Assembly (NCBI GenBank): GCA_028692395.1
Contig: JAQUXP010000014.1
Span: forward strand, 1 to 64,000
DNA: 64,000 nucleotides
Source of the DNA: Lachnospiraceae bacterium
GTDB lineage: Bacteria > Bacillota > Clostridia > Lachnospirales > Lachnospiraceae
Direction of reading: 5' to 3'
Both the position numbers and the translations under genes were made by a program. Numbering within the stretch: the stretch's first letter is position 1; every line of letters starts with the position of its first letter. A model generated the notes under the pieces. That model was given only the letters and a program-made list of their open reading frames with translations. It made no database searches and was not told where the DNA came from. Below, in pieces: positions 23,794 to 33,302 of the stretch.

Positions 23794-24552
23794 TTAATCC
23801 TGCCGAAACTTTCCAAGAAACGACTGCATTCTTGCATTTTCTGATGAAAAGACATGATCCGGCGTTCCTTCCTCCACAATCACACCATTTTCCATGAAAA
23901 TGATATGATTTGCCACCTGTCTGGCAAAGCTCATCTCATGGGTTACGATAACCATGGTCATATGCTCTGCTGCCAGTTCCTTAATAACTTTCAGGATCTC
24001 TCCGGTAAGCTCTGGATCCAGTGCGGAGGTTGGCTCATCAAAGAACAGCACCCTGGGATTCATCGCCAGTGCCCTGGCAATAGACACACGCTGCTGCTGT
24101 CCGCCGGAGAGCTGACAGGGATAAGCATCTGCCTTATCAGAAAGTCCCATCTTCTCCAGGAGACGCAGCGCTTTCTCCTTCACCTCATGCTTATCACGCT
24201 TCTGAACACGCACCGGTGCATCCATAATATTCTTTAAAACACTATAGTGGGGGAACAGATTAAAGTTCTGAAACACCAGCCCATAGTATCCCTGCATTCT
24301 TTTCAGATCAGCTGTCTTTGCATATTCTGCCTGTCCTGATACGCTTTTTGCCGCCTGTTCTCCAAGATAGAGCAGATCTCCATCATCCATCTTTTCCAGC
24401 ATGGTAGCACAGCGCAGAAGGGTTGATTTTCCTGAGCCGGAAGGTCCGATGATGGCGAGTACCTCCCCTTCTTCTACGGTAAGAGAAATATCCTTCAATA
24501 CTTCCAGCCCATCAAAGCTTTTTTTTACGTGTCTTGCTTCCAGTAAACTCAT
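23794..24552 (-). CDS. Polar amino acid ABC transporter ATP-binding protein
   Basis: A 252-residue GlnQ/TcyC-like ATPase. Walker A GPSGSGKST, signature LSGGQQQRVSIARAL, Walker B VLFFDEPTSALDPEL and a switch His in VTHEMSF are all present. A 20-30 residue insertion (LGEQAAKSVSGQAEYAKT) precedes the Q-loop, as in some amino acid transport ATPases. It follows the permease gene by 10 bases. It drives uptake of an amino acid bound by the lipoprotein at 25330-26214. Confidence 0.92.
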   Translation of the reverse strand: MSLLEARHVKKSFDGLEVLKDISLTVEEGEVLAIIGPSGSGKSTLLRCATMLEKMDDGDLLYLGEQAAKSVSGQAEYAKTADLKRMQGYYGLVFQNFNLFPHYSVLKNIMDAPVRVQKRDKHEVKEKALRLLEKMGLSDKADAYPCQLSGGQQQRVSIARALAMNPRVLFFDEPTSALDPELTGEILKVIKELAAEHMTMVIVTHEMSFARQVANHIIFMENGVIVEEGTPDHVFSSENARMQSFLGKFRQD

Positions 24553-24562
24553 GACATTCCTC

Positions 24563-25213
24563 CTATCGATAATAATTCATATGTTCTTCAATTTTTTCCA
24601 TAATAACCGCAACCAGCAGATTAAAGAGATAGTAAAACACCGCCGCTGCTATAAATGGCACCATGGATGTCTGTGCCGCTGCAATCTGCTTTGCCAGCGT
24701 AAACATCTCTGCCACTGCCAGTACGAAGGCCAGAGAAGTATCCTTTACCAGGGTGATAACCTCATTTGTAATAGAAGGCAGAATCCTCTTCACCACCTGC
24801 GGGAAGATAATATGGATGAAGGTCTGTGGTTTGGAATACCCCAGCATCTTTGCTGCCTCATACTGTCCCACAGGCATGGACTCGATGCCGCCCCGGTAGA
24901 TCTCTGCAAAATACGCCGCATAGTTAACAGCAAATCCAATCATAACAGCTATAATACGATAGGAAGTTGAAATCCTCATACCAAAGATATAATAGGGTCC
25001 GAAATATACTACCATCAGCTGCAGCATCAGCGGCGTTCCACGCATCACTGAGATATAGAGCTTTGCAAGCCACTGTATGGGTTTTACCTTTGACATTCTT
25101 GCAAATGCCACCAAAAGTCCAAGGGGCAGTGAAAACAACAGCGTACAAAAAAATATCTCCACTGATACCAGCATTCCGCTTCCTAGTTGTGAGACAATTG
25201 ATAAAAGATCCAT
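24563..25213 (-). CDS. Polar amino acid ABC transporter permease
   Basis: A 216-residue membrane protein of the HisM/GlnP type with about five membrane segments and the coupling motif EIYRGGIESMPVGQYEAAKMLG. The ATG at 25213 is used because GGAGGAA lies just upstream; the earlier ATG at 25231 would overlap that site. One permease gene implies a homodimer. Confidence 0.92.
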   Translation of the reverse strand: MDLLSIVSQLGSGMLVSVEIFFCTLLFSLPLGLLVAFARMSKVKPIQWLAKLYISVMRGTPLMLQLMVVYFGPYYIFGMRISTSYRIIAVMIGFAVNYAAYFAEIYRGGIESMPVGQYEAAKMLGYSKPQTFIHIIFPQVVKRILPSITNEVITLVKDTSLAFVLAVAEMFTLAKQIAAAQTSMVPFIAAAVFYYLFNLLVAVIMEKIEEHMNYYR

Positions 25214-25235
25214 CTTTCTTCCTCCATGCAAAAGC

Positions 25236-25258
25236 GGTCAGGCATAAACTGCCTGACC
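25236..25258 (-). terminator. Attenuating hairpin between binding-protein and permease genes
   Basis: GGTCAGGCA pairs perfectly with TGCCTGACC around a five-base loop, followed on the minus strand by GCTTTTG. A weak terminator or RNA stabiliser here would give more binding protein than permease. Confidence 0.6.
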
Positions 25259-25329
25259 ACTGGCGACTGAATCACTGTCTGTTTTTTGTTTCCAGCCACG
25301 ATCATTGCTTTTATTTTTATTTTATCCGA

Positions 25330-26214
25330 TTATTTACCAATCAGAAGTGCGTCTGCTACATTGTAATCTGCGTATTTTTCAGCGATGGTAAGTACGGTTC
25401 CGTCCTTTGCCATCTCATCTAAGGTTGTCTGAACCTGATCACGCAGGGCTTTATTGCCAAGCTTAAATCCGATAGCATACTGCTCGGAGGAGATTTTCTC
25501 TTCCAGAGCTACAACTTTTCCATCCTTGGTATAACCTGTAGCAATTGCAGAGTCGATGGCAACTGCATCTGCTGCCCCTGCCTCCAGGTTCATCACTGCA
25601 CTGTTATAATCACCGATCTCCGTCAGCTCACCAAAGCTGTTCTTCAGCTCTTCGTTATCATTTAAAGCAGAAAGTGCTGCGGAATCAGCCTGTACATACA
25701 CTACTTTTCCTGCCAGATCGGCAAAAGTCTTGATATTAGAATCTACACTTACCAGGAAGATCTGACTGTTATCCAGATAGGGATCAGACCAGGTGTATTT
25801 ATCCTCACGTCCTGTCATGGTGAATCCGTTCCAAATACAGTCGATGGTGCCGGAATCCAGCTCCATGTCTTTCGAATCCCAGTCGATAGGCTGCTTTACC
25901 AGTTTCCAGTCATTACGGTCACAGACCTCCTGGGCAAGATCCAGATCAAATCCGGTATATTCGCCGCTGTCATCCTTAAATCCGAAAGGCGGGTATTCTG
26001 CGTCGAAGCCTACGGTAAAGGTATCTCCGGATTTTTTTGCGCCTTCCTCTGTACCAGTGGATGCGGATGAAGCAGAGCTGGAAGCTGCTGTTGCTTCAGA
26101 TGCTGCCGCTGTTGCTCCTGATGTAGACTTGGATGTGGACTTTGATGTGCATCCTGCCAATACAGTAGTGGCAGAAAGTGCCAGAACTAATACTGCTGCT
26201 AATTTCTTTTTCAT
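25330..26214 (-). CDS. Polar amino acid ABC transporter substrate-binding lipoprotein
   Basis: A 294-residue type II periplasmic-binding-fold lipoprotein. The lipobox is VLAGC (Cys at 22), followed by a Ser/Ala/Thr-rich linker to about residue 60. The mature domain has FDAEYPPFGFKDDSGEYTGFDLDLA, typical of cystine, glutamine and other polar amino acid binders. First gene of a three-gene operon behind the promoter at 26312-26341. Exact ligand not predictable; the family is clear. Confidence 0.92.
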   Translation of the reverse strand: MKKKLAAVLVLALSATTVLAGCTSKSTSKSTSGATAAASEATAASSSASSASTGTEEGAKKSGDTFTVGFDAEYPPFGFKDDSGEYTGFDLDLAQEVCDRNDWKLVKQPIDWDSKDMELDSGTIDCIWNGFTMTGREDKYTWSDPYLDNSQIFLVSVDSNIKTFADLAGKVVYVQADSAALSALNDNEELKNSFGELTEIGDYNSAVMNLEAGAADAVAIDSAIATGYTKDGKVVALEEKISSEQYAIGFKLGNKALRDQVQTTLDEMAKDGTVLTIAEKYADYNVADALLIGK

Positions 26215-26311
26215 AATAATTCTCCTCCTATGGTTTTTCGCTGTAAAAAGCTCAGAAATAACACCTTCCTTTAGTAATGAGTCACTCTACAACGCTAAAC
26301 TGATATAAGAG

Positions 26312-26341
26312 AATATAACACATTCTTTTGGCGTCTGTCAA
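26312..26341 (-). promoter_or_regulatory. Promoter of the amino acid ABC operon
   Basis: Minus-strand TTGACA (26336-26341), 18 bases, TATATT (26312-26317). The -35 box overlaps the last codons of alr. Confidence 0.65.
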
Positions 26342-27519
26342 TCCACATATCTTCTTGTGACACGTTTTCCGATATTACAGAGCATCTCGTAGTTGAATCT
26401 TCCTGCCGGATCTGCAACTTCTTCGATGGAAATGCTTTTTCCCCCATCCGTTCCCACCAAAGTGACCACGTCCTCAACTGCAGTTTCCGGGATGCCTGTC
26501 ACATCGACCATCATCTGATCCATACAGACACGTCCTAACACGGGAGCATACTGTCCGTGAATCAGCACCCGGCCCCTGGAAGACAATGCTCTTGGATAGC
26601 CATCGGCATATCCCACAGAGACAGTGGCAATTCTGGTGACCGGCTTGCTGGTTACATAGGTTGCTCCATAGCTGACTCCAAGTCCCGGCTGTACATCTTT
26701 TACATGGATGACATGGGCCTTCCACTGAAGGGCCGGCTGCAGATCAAGATTTTCCTTCTGTACCTCATCGGAAGGGTAAATTCCATAGGTAATAATTCCG
26801 GAACGTACCATCTCAAAGCGATGCTCTGAGAATTCCATAATGCCCGCCGAATTGCAGACATGCCGGATCGGAATTGTTATACTGCGTTCCAGCAGCATAT
26901 CTATCATCTTCTGGTATTTTGCCAGCTGATTTCTGCAATACGTCTTATCCTGCTGATCTGCGCAGGAAAAATGTGTGAACATGCCTTCCAGCTTCAGATT
27001 CGGAAGCTTTGCGATCCGGGCGATCTCATCTGCCTCGGAGGGCTCTGCCTGGAATCCAATCCGGGTCATGCCCGTATCCAGTGCGATATGAAGCTTTACA
27101 GTCTTTTCCTGGCGAACCGCTTCCTGGCTTAACCTTACGGCATCCTCCAGACGGTCAATCGTCTGGGTGATATCATACTTTACCAGATACTCATATTCCC
27201 GGGGTGAAGTATATCCCAGAATCAGGATGGGACGCTTAATCTCATGTTCCCTCAGTTCTATCGCTTCCTCCAGCGTAGCCACTGCGTAATAGTCCACCTG
27301 GCTTTCCAGACACCGTCCAATCTCAACTGCACCATGACCGTAAGCATCTGCCTTGATGACTCCCAGAAGCTTCACCTTGGGATCCAGACGTTTTTTTACC
27401 TCGCTGATATTATGTAGGATTGCCTTTCTTGAGATTTCTGTATAACATCTATCATAGCCGTTCAAATGAATGCCTTCTTTCTGTATTCTTATTTCCCCGT
27501 TATTCTTCTGCCTCTTCAT
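26338..27519 (-). CDS. alr: Alanine racemase
   Basis: A PLP enzyme that interconverts L- and D-alanine for peptidoglycan. The Schiff-base lysine is Lys56 in GVIKADAYGHG, and the second catalytic Tyr is in SVGYADGYPRAL near residue 280. The listed start overlaps the lrp gene by 20 bases. A TTG at 27465 preceded by GAAGG would trim 18 residues and match the usual family N-terminus, so the true start is uncertain. Coupled to the Lrp-type regulator gene. Confidence 0.93.
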   Translation of the reverse strand: MKRQKNNGEIRIQKEGIHLNGYDRCYTEISRKAILHNISEVKKRLDPKVKLLGVIKADAYGHGAVEIGRCLESQVDYYAVATLEEAIELREHEIKRPILILGYTSPREYEYLVKYDITQTIDRLEDAVRLSQEAVRQEKTVKLHIALDTGMTRIGFQAEPSEADEIARIAKLPNLKLEGMFTHFSCADQQDKTYCRNQLAKYQKMIDMLLERSITIPIRHVCNSAGIMEFSEHRFEMVRSGIITYGIYPSDEVQKENLDLQPALQWKAHVIHVKDVQPGLGVSYGATYVTSKPVTRIATVSVGYADGYPRALSSRGRVLIHGQYAPVLGRVCMDQMMVDVTGIPETAVEDVVTLVGTDGGKSISIEEVADPAGRFNYEMLCNIGKRVTRRYVD

Positions 27520-28018
27520 GTCTTTTATGAGATTTTGGTTTTTCCTGTTCCTGCGCCGAATGCAGAAATGCCGGATTTGGAATGGCAGAATAACTGTTTT
27601 TCACACATTTTAATACCACATGCGTCCGTGTATCGGAAACACCTTCCAGGCTCATCAGCTGGCGGTGAATCTCTTCCAGCTCATCAGAGGAACTGCACAC
27701 CAGCTTCAGCAGCAGATCAAAGTCTCCTGTCTGATAATAGCAGGACACAATACTGTCCATCTCCTGAATGGCCTCTGAAAATGTCTCAAAGTGTCTGGGA
27801 TGCTCCAGGCTTACCTCCATCAGTGCTGTCATGGTATTTCCTGTGCGTTTTTCATCCACTATAATTGTATATTCCCGGATCAGTCCGGTTTCTTCCATCT
27901 TGCGGATACGCTCAATTACCGCCGATACCGAAAGATGAATCTGCTTACCAATATTGGAAGCTGTCTCCCTGGCATTCTTCTGTAGTATCTTTAAGATTTT
28001 GTAATCCACTCCATCCAT
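27500..28018 (-). CDS. Lrp/AsnC-family transcriptional regulator
   Basis: A 172-residue regulator. The N-terminal helix-turn-helix (NARETASNIGKQIHLSVSAV) is followed by a RAM effector-binding domain (GDFDLLLKLVC). The C-terminal 25 residues are charged and low in complexity (QEQEKPKSHKRHEEAEE), an extension beyond the usual length of about 150. Overlap with alr suggests that it senses or governs alanine or related amino acid metabolism (inference). Confidence 0.88.
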   Translation of the reverse strand: MDGVDYKILKILQKNARETASNIGKQIHLSVSAVIERIRKMEETGLIREYTIIVDEKRTGNTMTALMEVSLEHPRHFETFSEAIQEMDSIVSCYYQTGDFDLLLKLVCSSSDELEEIHRQLMSLEGVSDTRTHVVLKCVKNSYSAIPNPAFLHSAQEQEKPKSHKRHEEAEE

Positions 28019-28176
28019 GCTGTGTTTCCTCCCTTAGACTCTCCGGGTATCTCCTGGATTTTCCTGGTCTGCTTCTCTTTTCCTGCCACTTTGTTTTGTT
28101 TTTATCAAACACCATTAAGTATAACAAATTTTTCTGAGAAGTCCACTATTTAAGAAAAATTTTTTTGTCAATAAAA

Positions 28177-28213
28177 AGCTCTGCGGAACAGGATTCTTCC
28201 TGTCCGCAGAGCT
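28177..28213 (-). terminator. Terminator downstream of the NSS transporter
   Basis: AGCTCTGCGG(A)CAGG pairs with CCTGTTCCGCAGAGCT, followed on the minus strand by TTTTT. It lies about 90 bases after the transporter stop. The remainder of the gap to the lrp gene is AT-rich and holds nothing else recognised. Confidence 0.85.
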
Positions 28214-28304
28214 CTTTGGGGAGGATAAGTATTTCTATCTTATCTTTTGTATAGAGATAGTGTCTCCCATATTTTTATGATTATACAGACTTCCCATGAT
28301 CTTT

Positions 28305-29687
28305 TTAAGCAAAGTACGTTACAATTCCATACACCAGGATCACAAACAGCAGAATCGGAAGGATGTAGCTTGCATAGATGCGAAGCCAGGTGGGCAGTTT
28401 TGCTCCTTTTCCGGTATTTGCCTCCGACAGGAAGTTTTTCCACCCCCAGCCCCAGCGGCTGGTACAGAAAAGCAGATAGATCAGCGACCCTCCCGGAAGC
28501 AGAATATTGCTTACGAGAAAATCCTCCAGATCCTGGATGGTGTTACCGGCCCGAAGCGGTTCAAAGCCTGACAGGACATTAAAACCAAGGACACAGGGAA
28601 TCGAAGCAATTCCAACTACAAAGATGTTAATCAATGCTGTTTTCTTACGGCTCCATCCCCAGAGATCCATGCCAAAGGACATAATATTCTCAAACACTGC
28701 AATGATGGTTGAAAATGCTGCGAAGGACATGAACAGGAAGAACAGGCTTCCCCAGAGTCTTCCCCCCGGCATACTGACGAAGATATTTGGCAGTGTCATA
28801 AAGATCAGTCCTGGGCCACTGTCCGGATTCACGTTATAGGCAAAACAGGCCGGAAAGATAATCAGTCCTGCTGTAATTGCCACAAAGGTATCCAGCACTG
28901 CAACATTTATGGATTCTCCCAGAAGTGACCGGTCTTTTCCAATATAGCTTCCAAAGATTGCCATGGAACCAATACCGATACTTAAGGTGAAAAATGCCTG
29001 GTTCATAGCGGCAACAGCTACATTTCCAAAACCGATGGCTTCAATCTGCTTCAGGTCTGGCAGCAGATAAAATGACAGTCCTTCACCGGCACCTGGCAGA
29101 GTCACACTTCGGACTGCCAGAATAACCATAATCACTAAAAGTGCAATCATCATATATTTTGTGATTCGTTCCACACCACTTTGCAGGCCTCTGGAACAGA
29201 TTGCAAATCCCAGCACCACAACAAGGATCATCCAGAACATCATGGTTCCAGGCTGCTGCAGCATCTCCGGAAAGGATGCGGAAACCTGTTCGGAGGTCAT
29301 ATTCTCAAAATGTCCGGTTAACTCCAGATAAAAGTAATGGAGCATCCAGCCTGCAACTGTAGTGTAAAACATCATCAGAAGATAGTTTCCCGCCATGGCA
29401 AGATAACCGTGCAGGTGCCACTTCTGTCCCGGTTTTTCCAGAATACGGAAGGAATGCACAGCACTTTTCTGGCTAGCTCTTCCCACTGCAAACTCCATGG
29501 TCATAACAGGAATTCCCATCAGTGCCAGGAAAAATAAATACAATAATACAAAAAGACCGCCGCCGGAATTCCCGGCGACGTAAGGAAAACGCCACACATT
29601 TCCAATGCCTATGGCACATCCCGCTGACAGCAGGATAAAGCCAAGTCTCGAGCTTAGTTTTTCTCTTTCCACAAAAAAATCCCCCAT
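28305..29687 (-). CDS. Neurotransmitter:sodium symporter (NSS) family transporter
   Basis: A 460-residue membrane protein with about 12 hydrophobic segments. The family opening SRLGFILLSAGCAIGIGNVWRFPY matches the unwound TM1 region that binds sodium and substrate in LeuT-type transporters, and GGGLFVLLYLFFLALMGIP follows. Bacterial members import hydrophobic or aromatic amino acids with sodium. It is a single gene located next to the Lrp-type regulator, which fits amino acid transport. Substrate unknown. Confidence 0.9.
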   Translation of the reverse strand: MGDFFVEREKLSSRLGFILLSAGCAIGIGNVWRFPYVAGNSGGGLFVLLYLFFLALMGIPVMTMEFAVGRASQKSAVHSFRILEKPGQKWHLHGYLAMAGNYLLMMFYTTVAGWMLHYFYLELTGHFENMTSEQVSASFPEMLQQPGTMMFWMILVVVLGFAICSRGLQSGVERITKYMMIALLVIMVILAVRSVTLPGAGEGLSFYLLPDLKQIEAIGFGNVAVAAMNQAFFTLSIGIGSMAIFGSYIGKDRSLLGESINVAVLDTFVAITAGLIIFPACFAYNVNPDSGPGLIFMTLPNIFVSMPGGRLWGSLFFLFMSFAAFSTIIAVFENIMSFGMDLWGWSRKKTALINIFVVGIASIPCVLGFNVLSGFEPLRAGNTIQDLEDFLVSNILLPGGSLIYLLFCTSRWGWGWKNFLSEANTGKGAKLPTWLRIYASYILPILLFVILVYGIVTYFA

Positions 29688-29706
29688 ATACCTTTATTTT
29701 ATCTGA

Positions 29707-30411
29707 TTAACAGCCGCTTCCACAGCAGCAATTACAGAACATATTTAATGCCAGACATTCGCAGCACCAGTTTCCCATGCCGCTGCTTTCACGGTTAAAC
29801 CCATAATCCTGCCCCATATTACTGTACCACTGACCACCGCCCTGCAGCTGTTGTAAAAGCTGCCGATACCGCATGTTGTCCGGCTCCATATTCACTGCAG
29901 CCTGTGCATCCTGTACTGCATTGATATTATTGCCCAGTCCGGCATTCGCTGTGGCATGCAGATAAAACCACATGGCTGAATGTGTCTGGATGCCGCCAAG
30001 GACATTCATCGCTTCTGCATACATGCGGTTATTGATATAATTTGCAGCTGCCCGAAGCTCCGGATCGTCTGTTCCGGTCTCCTGTTGTCTGCCGCCATAA
30101 GCATTTCCATAGCCGCCAAAACCACCGAAACCACCATAGCCTCCGTAACCGCCAGCGCCACCGTAACTGCTTCCCGCACCGCCATAAGCAGAGCCTCCGG
30201 ACTGCTGATAAGAGGAGGTCTTGCCCTCTTTCTCGTCCATAATCTGCTTATATGCCTGCTGGATCTGCTTAAACTTTTCTTCCGCCTGAGCCTTGTTTGG
30301 ATTGTTAATGTTCGCATCCGGGTGATACTTACGGCTCAATTGACGATATGCTTTTTTTATCTCATCTGTACTGGCATCTCTTTGGACACCAAGAACCTCA
30401 TATGGATTCAT
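29707..30411 (-). CDS. DnaJ-domain protein with Gly-rich linker and Cys-rich tail
   Basis: A 234-residue protein. The J domain (residues 1-65) includes the HPD motif in KYHPDAN and should stimulate an Hsp70 ATPase. Residues about 72-110 are a Gly/Tyr/Ala-rich repeat ([11 protein letters not shown]). A helical TPR-like segment follows ([19 protein letters not shown]... [16 protein letters not shown]). The last 25 residues are unusually Cys-rich ([20 protein letters not shown]), perhaps a metal site. It lacks the DnaJ zinc-finger core, so it is not the main DnaJ. It lies five bases after the DUF5685 gene, so the two probably act together. Confidence 0.85.
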   Translation of the reverse strand: MNPYEVLGVQRDASTDEIKKAYRQLSRKYHPDANINNPNKAQAEEKFKQIQQAYKQIMDEKEGKTSSYQQSGGSAYGGAGSSYGGAGGYGGYGGFGGFGGYGNAYGGRQQETGTDDPELRAAANYINNRMYAEAMNVLGGIQTHSAMWFYLHATANAGLGNNINAVQDAQAAVNMEPDNMRYRQLLQQLQGGGQWYSNMGQDYGFNRESSGMGNWCCECLALNMFCNCCCGSGC

Positions 30412-30416
30412 CGAAT

Positions 30417-31253
30417 CTATTTCTCCTGCTTTCCTTCTGCTTTTTTCTTTGCGTGGTCATACTTGACCCAGATTCCAATATACAGTATATTTCGCAAAAT
30501 GTCTACATTTTCTATGATTGGAAGTTTTTCAAAGGCTTTCGCCGCCTCCGCCATCATCATGGTCAGGATGCTCTCCACCGTTTTATCAAAGTCCGGTGAG
30601 CCCTCCAAAAACAGAAGTGGGTTATAATTTCCTGTTTTTTCATCTTTCTTGCGATCCTCGTAGGCATCCATCAGATAGATAAACTTTCCGATGAAAAATC
30701 CCAGTGCCCGAAGATCCTCTGACCAAATATCTTCTTTATAAACATAAAGCTCTCCCAACAGCTCACCGGTCAGTCCTGCGGCAAGATCCAGATCTTTGGA
30801 ATTCTCCTGCTCACAGGCATGTATCTTCTTCAGATAGTTCTTCATGGCCTGCGTCTGACGGGGATACTGGGCTTCCACCTTTTTAAAGGATCTCCGAAGC
30901 AGCTTAGCCGCGGTATAGCTCTTGTAGCTGTGCTCATCCTGCCAGTCATCCAGCAGGTTATAATATGCTGATAAAATGTTCATCGCTGCCCCGTAGGCAG
31001 TGAATTCATTGCGCAGACAAAGGTGCTTCTTTGTGGGATGAACCCCACAAAAACGCATCTCTTCTTTGGTGGTATCCTCATAAAGTCCACTCAGCAGGAT
31101 TGCTAAAAATGTCATATCAAAGGTCAGGGTCATACGCCCCGTCTGTCCGTAGCGTTCCTTCAGCTCCTGACAGACACCACAGTAATAACCCTGATATCTC
31201 TGAAAATCTTTCAGCTTCAGTTCTTCTTTATTGACCGTAACATAGCCAAACAT
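30417..31253 (-). CDS. DUF5685-family protein
   Basis: A 278-residue protein beginning [31 protein letters not shown], the recognisable DUF5685 N-terminus with its CxxC pair. The rest is predicted helical with a [15 protein letters not shown] block and [19 protein letters not shown] near the middle; these Asp-rich helices recall the isoprenoid-synthase fold, though that is only a resemblance. Function unknown. It is cotranscribed with the J-domain protein and a zinc-ribbon membrane protein. Confidence 0.8.
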   Translation of the reverse strand: MFGYVTVNKEELKLKDFQRYQGYYCGVCQELKERYGQTGRMTLTFDMTFLAILLSGLYEDTTKEEMRFCGVHPTKKHLCLRNEFTAYGAAMNILSAYYNLLDDWQDEHSYKSYTAAKLLRRSFKKVEAQYPRQTQAMKNYLKKIHACEQENSKDLDLAAGLTGELLGELYVYKEDIWSEDLRALGFFIGKFIYLMDAYEDRKKDEKTGNYNPLLFLEGSPDFDKTVESILTMMMAEAAKAFEKLPIIENVDILRNILYIGIWVKYDHAKKKAEGKQEK

Positions 31254-31264
31254 AACGATGCCTC

Positions 31265-31666
31265 CTAGGTACGTTTGATGAAATCATTGTTGCACTTAGG
31301 GCAGTGAATGGAGATCGTTCCTTTTCCCTTTGGTACACGAATCTTCTGTTTGCAGTTCGGGCATTTGAAATAACAGTGATCCTTGTCTTTGGTCTTTCCT
31401 GCGCCGCCGCGGAATAAGCCAAAAAACTTATCCTTCCACTCCAGATATTTTTCATTTTCCGCATAGCGATTGCTGTGCTTTCTGGAAAACATCCTTATGT
31501 AAGTAACCACCAGCAGAACAAGGGCAATCAGGTAAAACCAGTTATTTCTCGCAAACATGGAAATAATCAGGAATACCAGTGCTCCATACATGGTGAATCT
31601 GCCAAGCTGATCCACACCATATCTGCCCACCATAAAGTTTTGCATCTTCTCTCTGATCTTATTCAT
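31265..31666 (-). CDS. Small membrane protein with C-terminal zinc ribbon
   Basis: 133 residues from the ATG at 31666 (MNKIREKMQNFMVGRYGVDQ). Two adjacent membrane segments (about 24-60) are followed by a charged cytosolic part and a CPNCKQ...CPKCNND zinc ribbon. The longer frame from 31702 lacks a ribosome binding site. It is first in the DUF5685/DnaJ cluster. It may anchor the cluster products at the membrane (inference). Confidence 0.75.
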   Translation of the reverse strand: MNKIREKMQNFMVGRYGVDQLGRFTMYGALVFLIISMFARNNWFYLIALVLLVVTYIRMFSRKHSNRYAENEKYLEWKDKFFGLFRGGAGKTKDKDHCYFKCPNCKQKIRVPKGKGTISIHCPKCNNDFIKRT

Positions 31667-31828
31667 TCTATCCACTCTTTCTTTTTTTATGTTCTTAACC
31701 ACATTGGTCTATAACAACCACTTTATGTCATTTCCATGGAAAATGCAATTCCCCAGCCAATTAAATCTTTCTAAACTTTCTATCCTGATTCGAAATTTGC
31801 TGTTTTTGTTCATCGCCGGGTATCCTTT

Positions 31829-32653
31829 TTAGAGTCCTGGCTGCAGCATGCGCTCCAGTGCGCTTTTTGTATCCTTATAGGAGGTAAACTGAAGCGCTTT
31901 CAGTCCCGCTTCCCGTGCTCCTTCTACATTGACTGACCGGTCATCGATAAACACTGCCTTGGCGGGATTGATCTGATATTTTTTTATCAGCTTCTGATAT
32001 ATCTCTTGCTCCGGCTTGATCTTATGGCACTGGAAGGAAAAGATAGCGCCATCCACCAGAGGAAGAAAGTCCATCTGTTTTTTGGTTCTCTCAAACATCT
32101 GGCTGGCATAATTGGATAAAATGTAGACCTTCATGCCCCGGTTTTTCAGCTCCCTCACCCATTCTCTGGCATAAGGATACACGGTTACGGTTCCCTCGGC
32201 TCTTCGAAACAGCATACGCATCTCGTCGGCATACTGGGGCGCATTAGCCGCAAATCCGTCTTCCAGCTGCTGGGGTGTCATAACACCGCGGTCTGCCTCC
32301 TCCCAGAGGGGATTCTCAAACATGGCCGATGCCGCCAGCTGATTCAGCTCCTCTGGAAAATCAAAGCTTTTCACATAGCTTTTCCAGTCATAATTCACCA
32401 AAACATTTCCCACATCGAAAATCACCGTATTAATACTGTCAGAAAAGAGCTCCTGATTTTTGACTTTTAGTCTTTTATACACCAGAATCATAGCATACAG
32501 AAGCACTGGTACCGCCACGGTACTGAAGATGGAGATCTGGAACATACTGTATGCCCACTCACTGTCCATCATGGCAAAGACCAGGGTGGAAATATATAAA
32601 AGTACCAAAAGCCCTGCCGCAATTAATGCAAGTATCCGTTTTGTGTTTTTCAT
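31829..32653 (-). CDS. HAD-family hydrolase with N-terminal membrane segments
   Basis: 274 residues. Two membrane segments (about 8-28 and 38-60) precede a HAD-IA domain. Motif I is VIFDVGNVL, where the usual second Asp of DxD is Gly, as in several alpha-D-glucose-phosphatase-like HADs. Motif II is LSN, motif III KIKPEQEIY and motif IV FIDDRSVN. Phosphatase activity on small sugar phosphates is typical of this group, and the membrane anchor is unusual for it. The gene follows recO by one base. Confidence 0.82.
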   Translation of the reverse strand: MKNTKRILALIAAGLLVLLYISTLVFAMMDSEWAYSMFQISIFSTVAVPVLLYAMILVYKRLKVKNQELFSDSINTVIFDVGNVLVNYDWKSYVKSFDFPEELNQLAASAMFENPLWEEADRGVMTPQQLEDGFAANAPQYADEMRMLFRRAEGTVTVYPYAREWVRELKNRGMKVYILSNYASQMFERTKKQMDFLPLVDGAIFSFQCHKIKPEQEIYQKLIKKYQINPAKAVFIDDRSVNVEGAREAGLKALQFTSYKDTKSALERMLQPGL

Positions 32654-32654
32654 G

Positions 32655-33302
32655 TCAATCCTCCATCATTTCCAATATCTCAAGACTTTTAAAATGTCTG
32701 TCCAGTACCCGGGGCAGATAGCTGTCCATCAGGTGCTCCAGCTCTTCAAGAACTTCCTTCTTCAGCTGAAAGGTGTACAGCTTTGCAATGGCCGCCCCCT
32801 GGATATACTCGCAGACATATCGTGCCGAAGGACTCATATCCTGCTCCGTGGATGCGTATTCTCCATTGATCACAAGTGCCTTAATCTCAAAGATCCGGCG
32901 GACCAGACGGTTATCAAACTTTTCACTCAAAAGTGCCTTTATGGACACATAGAGAAGATTCAGCATCTGCGCCTCATCCGTCCCCTCTCTTCCATAATAA
33001 TCGGCAAATTCCAGAAAATAAAAACCATAATAGACTCCCGGCTGGAAAGACGCAAGCTCCATAAAATATTCTCTGATATCCGCCTGTACCAGGCTGTAGG
33101 CAGTTCTTCCCTCATACACGGTAAATGTTCCGAACACGAAGGGGTTTGTGGCTGCCATCAGCGTGCTGTTGGGCCTTCTGGCACCTCTGGCGAACATGGT
33201 AAGCTTCCCCCGTTCCCTGGTCAAAAGCACCACACGCTTATCATATTCCGCCACGGGCATTACAGACAGTACCATGCCTGTCACCTGTATTGGTTCGCTC
33301 AT
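32655..33302 (-). CDS. recO: DNA repair protein RecO
   Basis: 215 residues. The N-terminal OB fold begins [25 protein letters not shown], with the typical RGARRPNS segment. RecO loads RecA onto SSB-coated single strands in the RecFOR pathway. The ATG at 33302 overlaps the era stop (TGATG), so the two are translationally coupled. The zinc-binding cysteines of some homologues are not evident. The era-recO order is common in Bacillota. Confidence 0.93.
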   Translation of the reverse strand: MSEPIQVTGMVLSVMPVAEYDKRVVLLTRERGKLTMFARGARRPNSTLMAATNPFVFGTFTVYEGRTAYSLVQADIREYFMELASFQPGVYYGFYFLEFADYYGREGTDEAQMLNLLYVSIKALLSEKFDNRLVRRIFEIKALVINGEYASTEQDMSPSARYVCEYIQGAAIAKLYTFQLKKEVLEELEHLMDSYLPRVLDRHFKSLEILEMMED

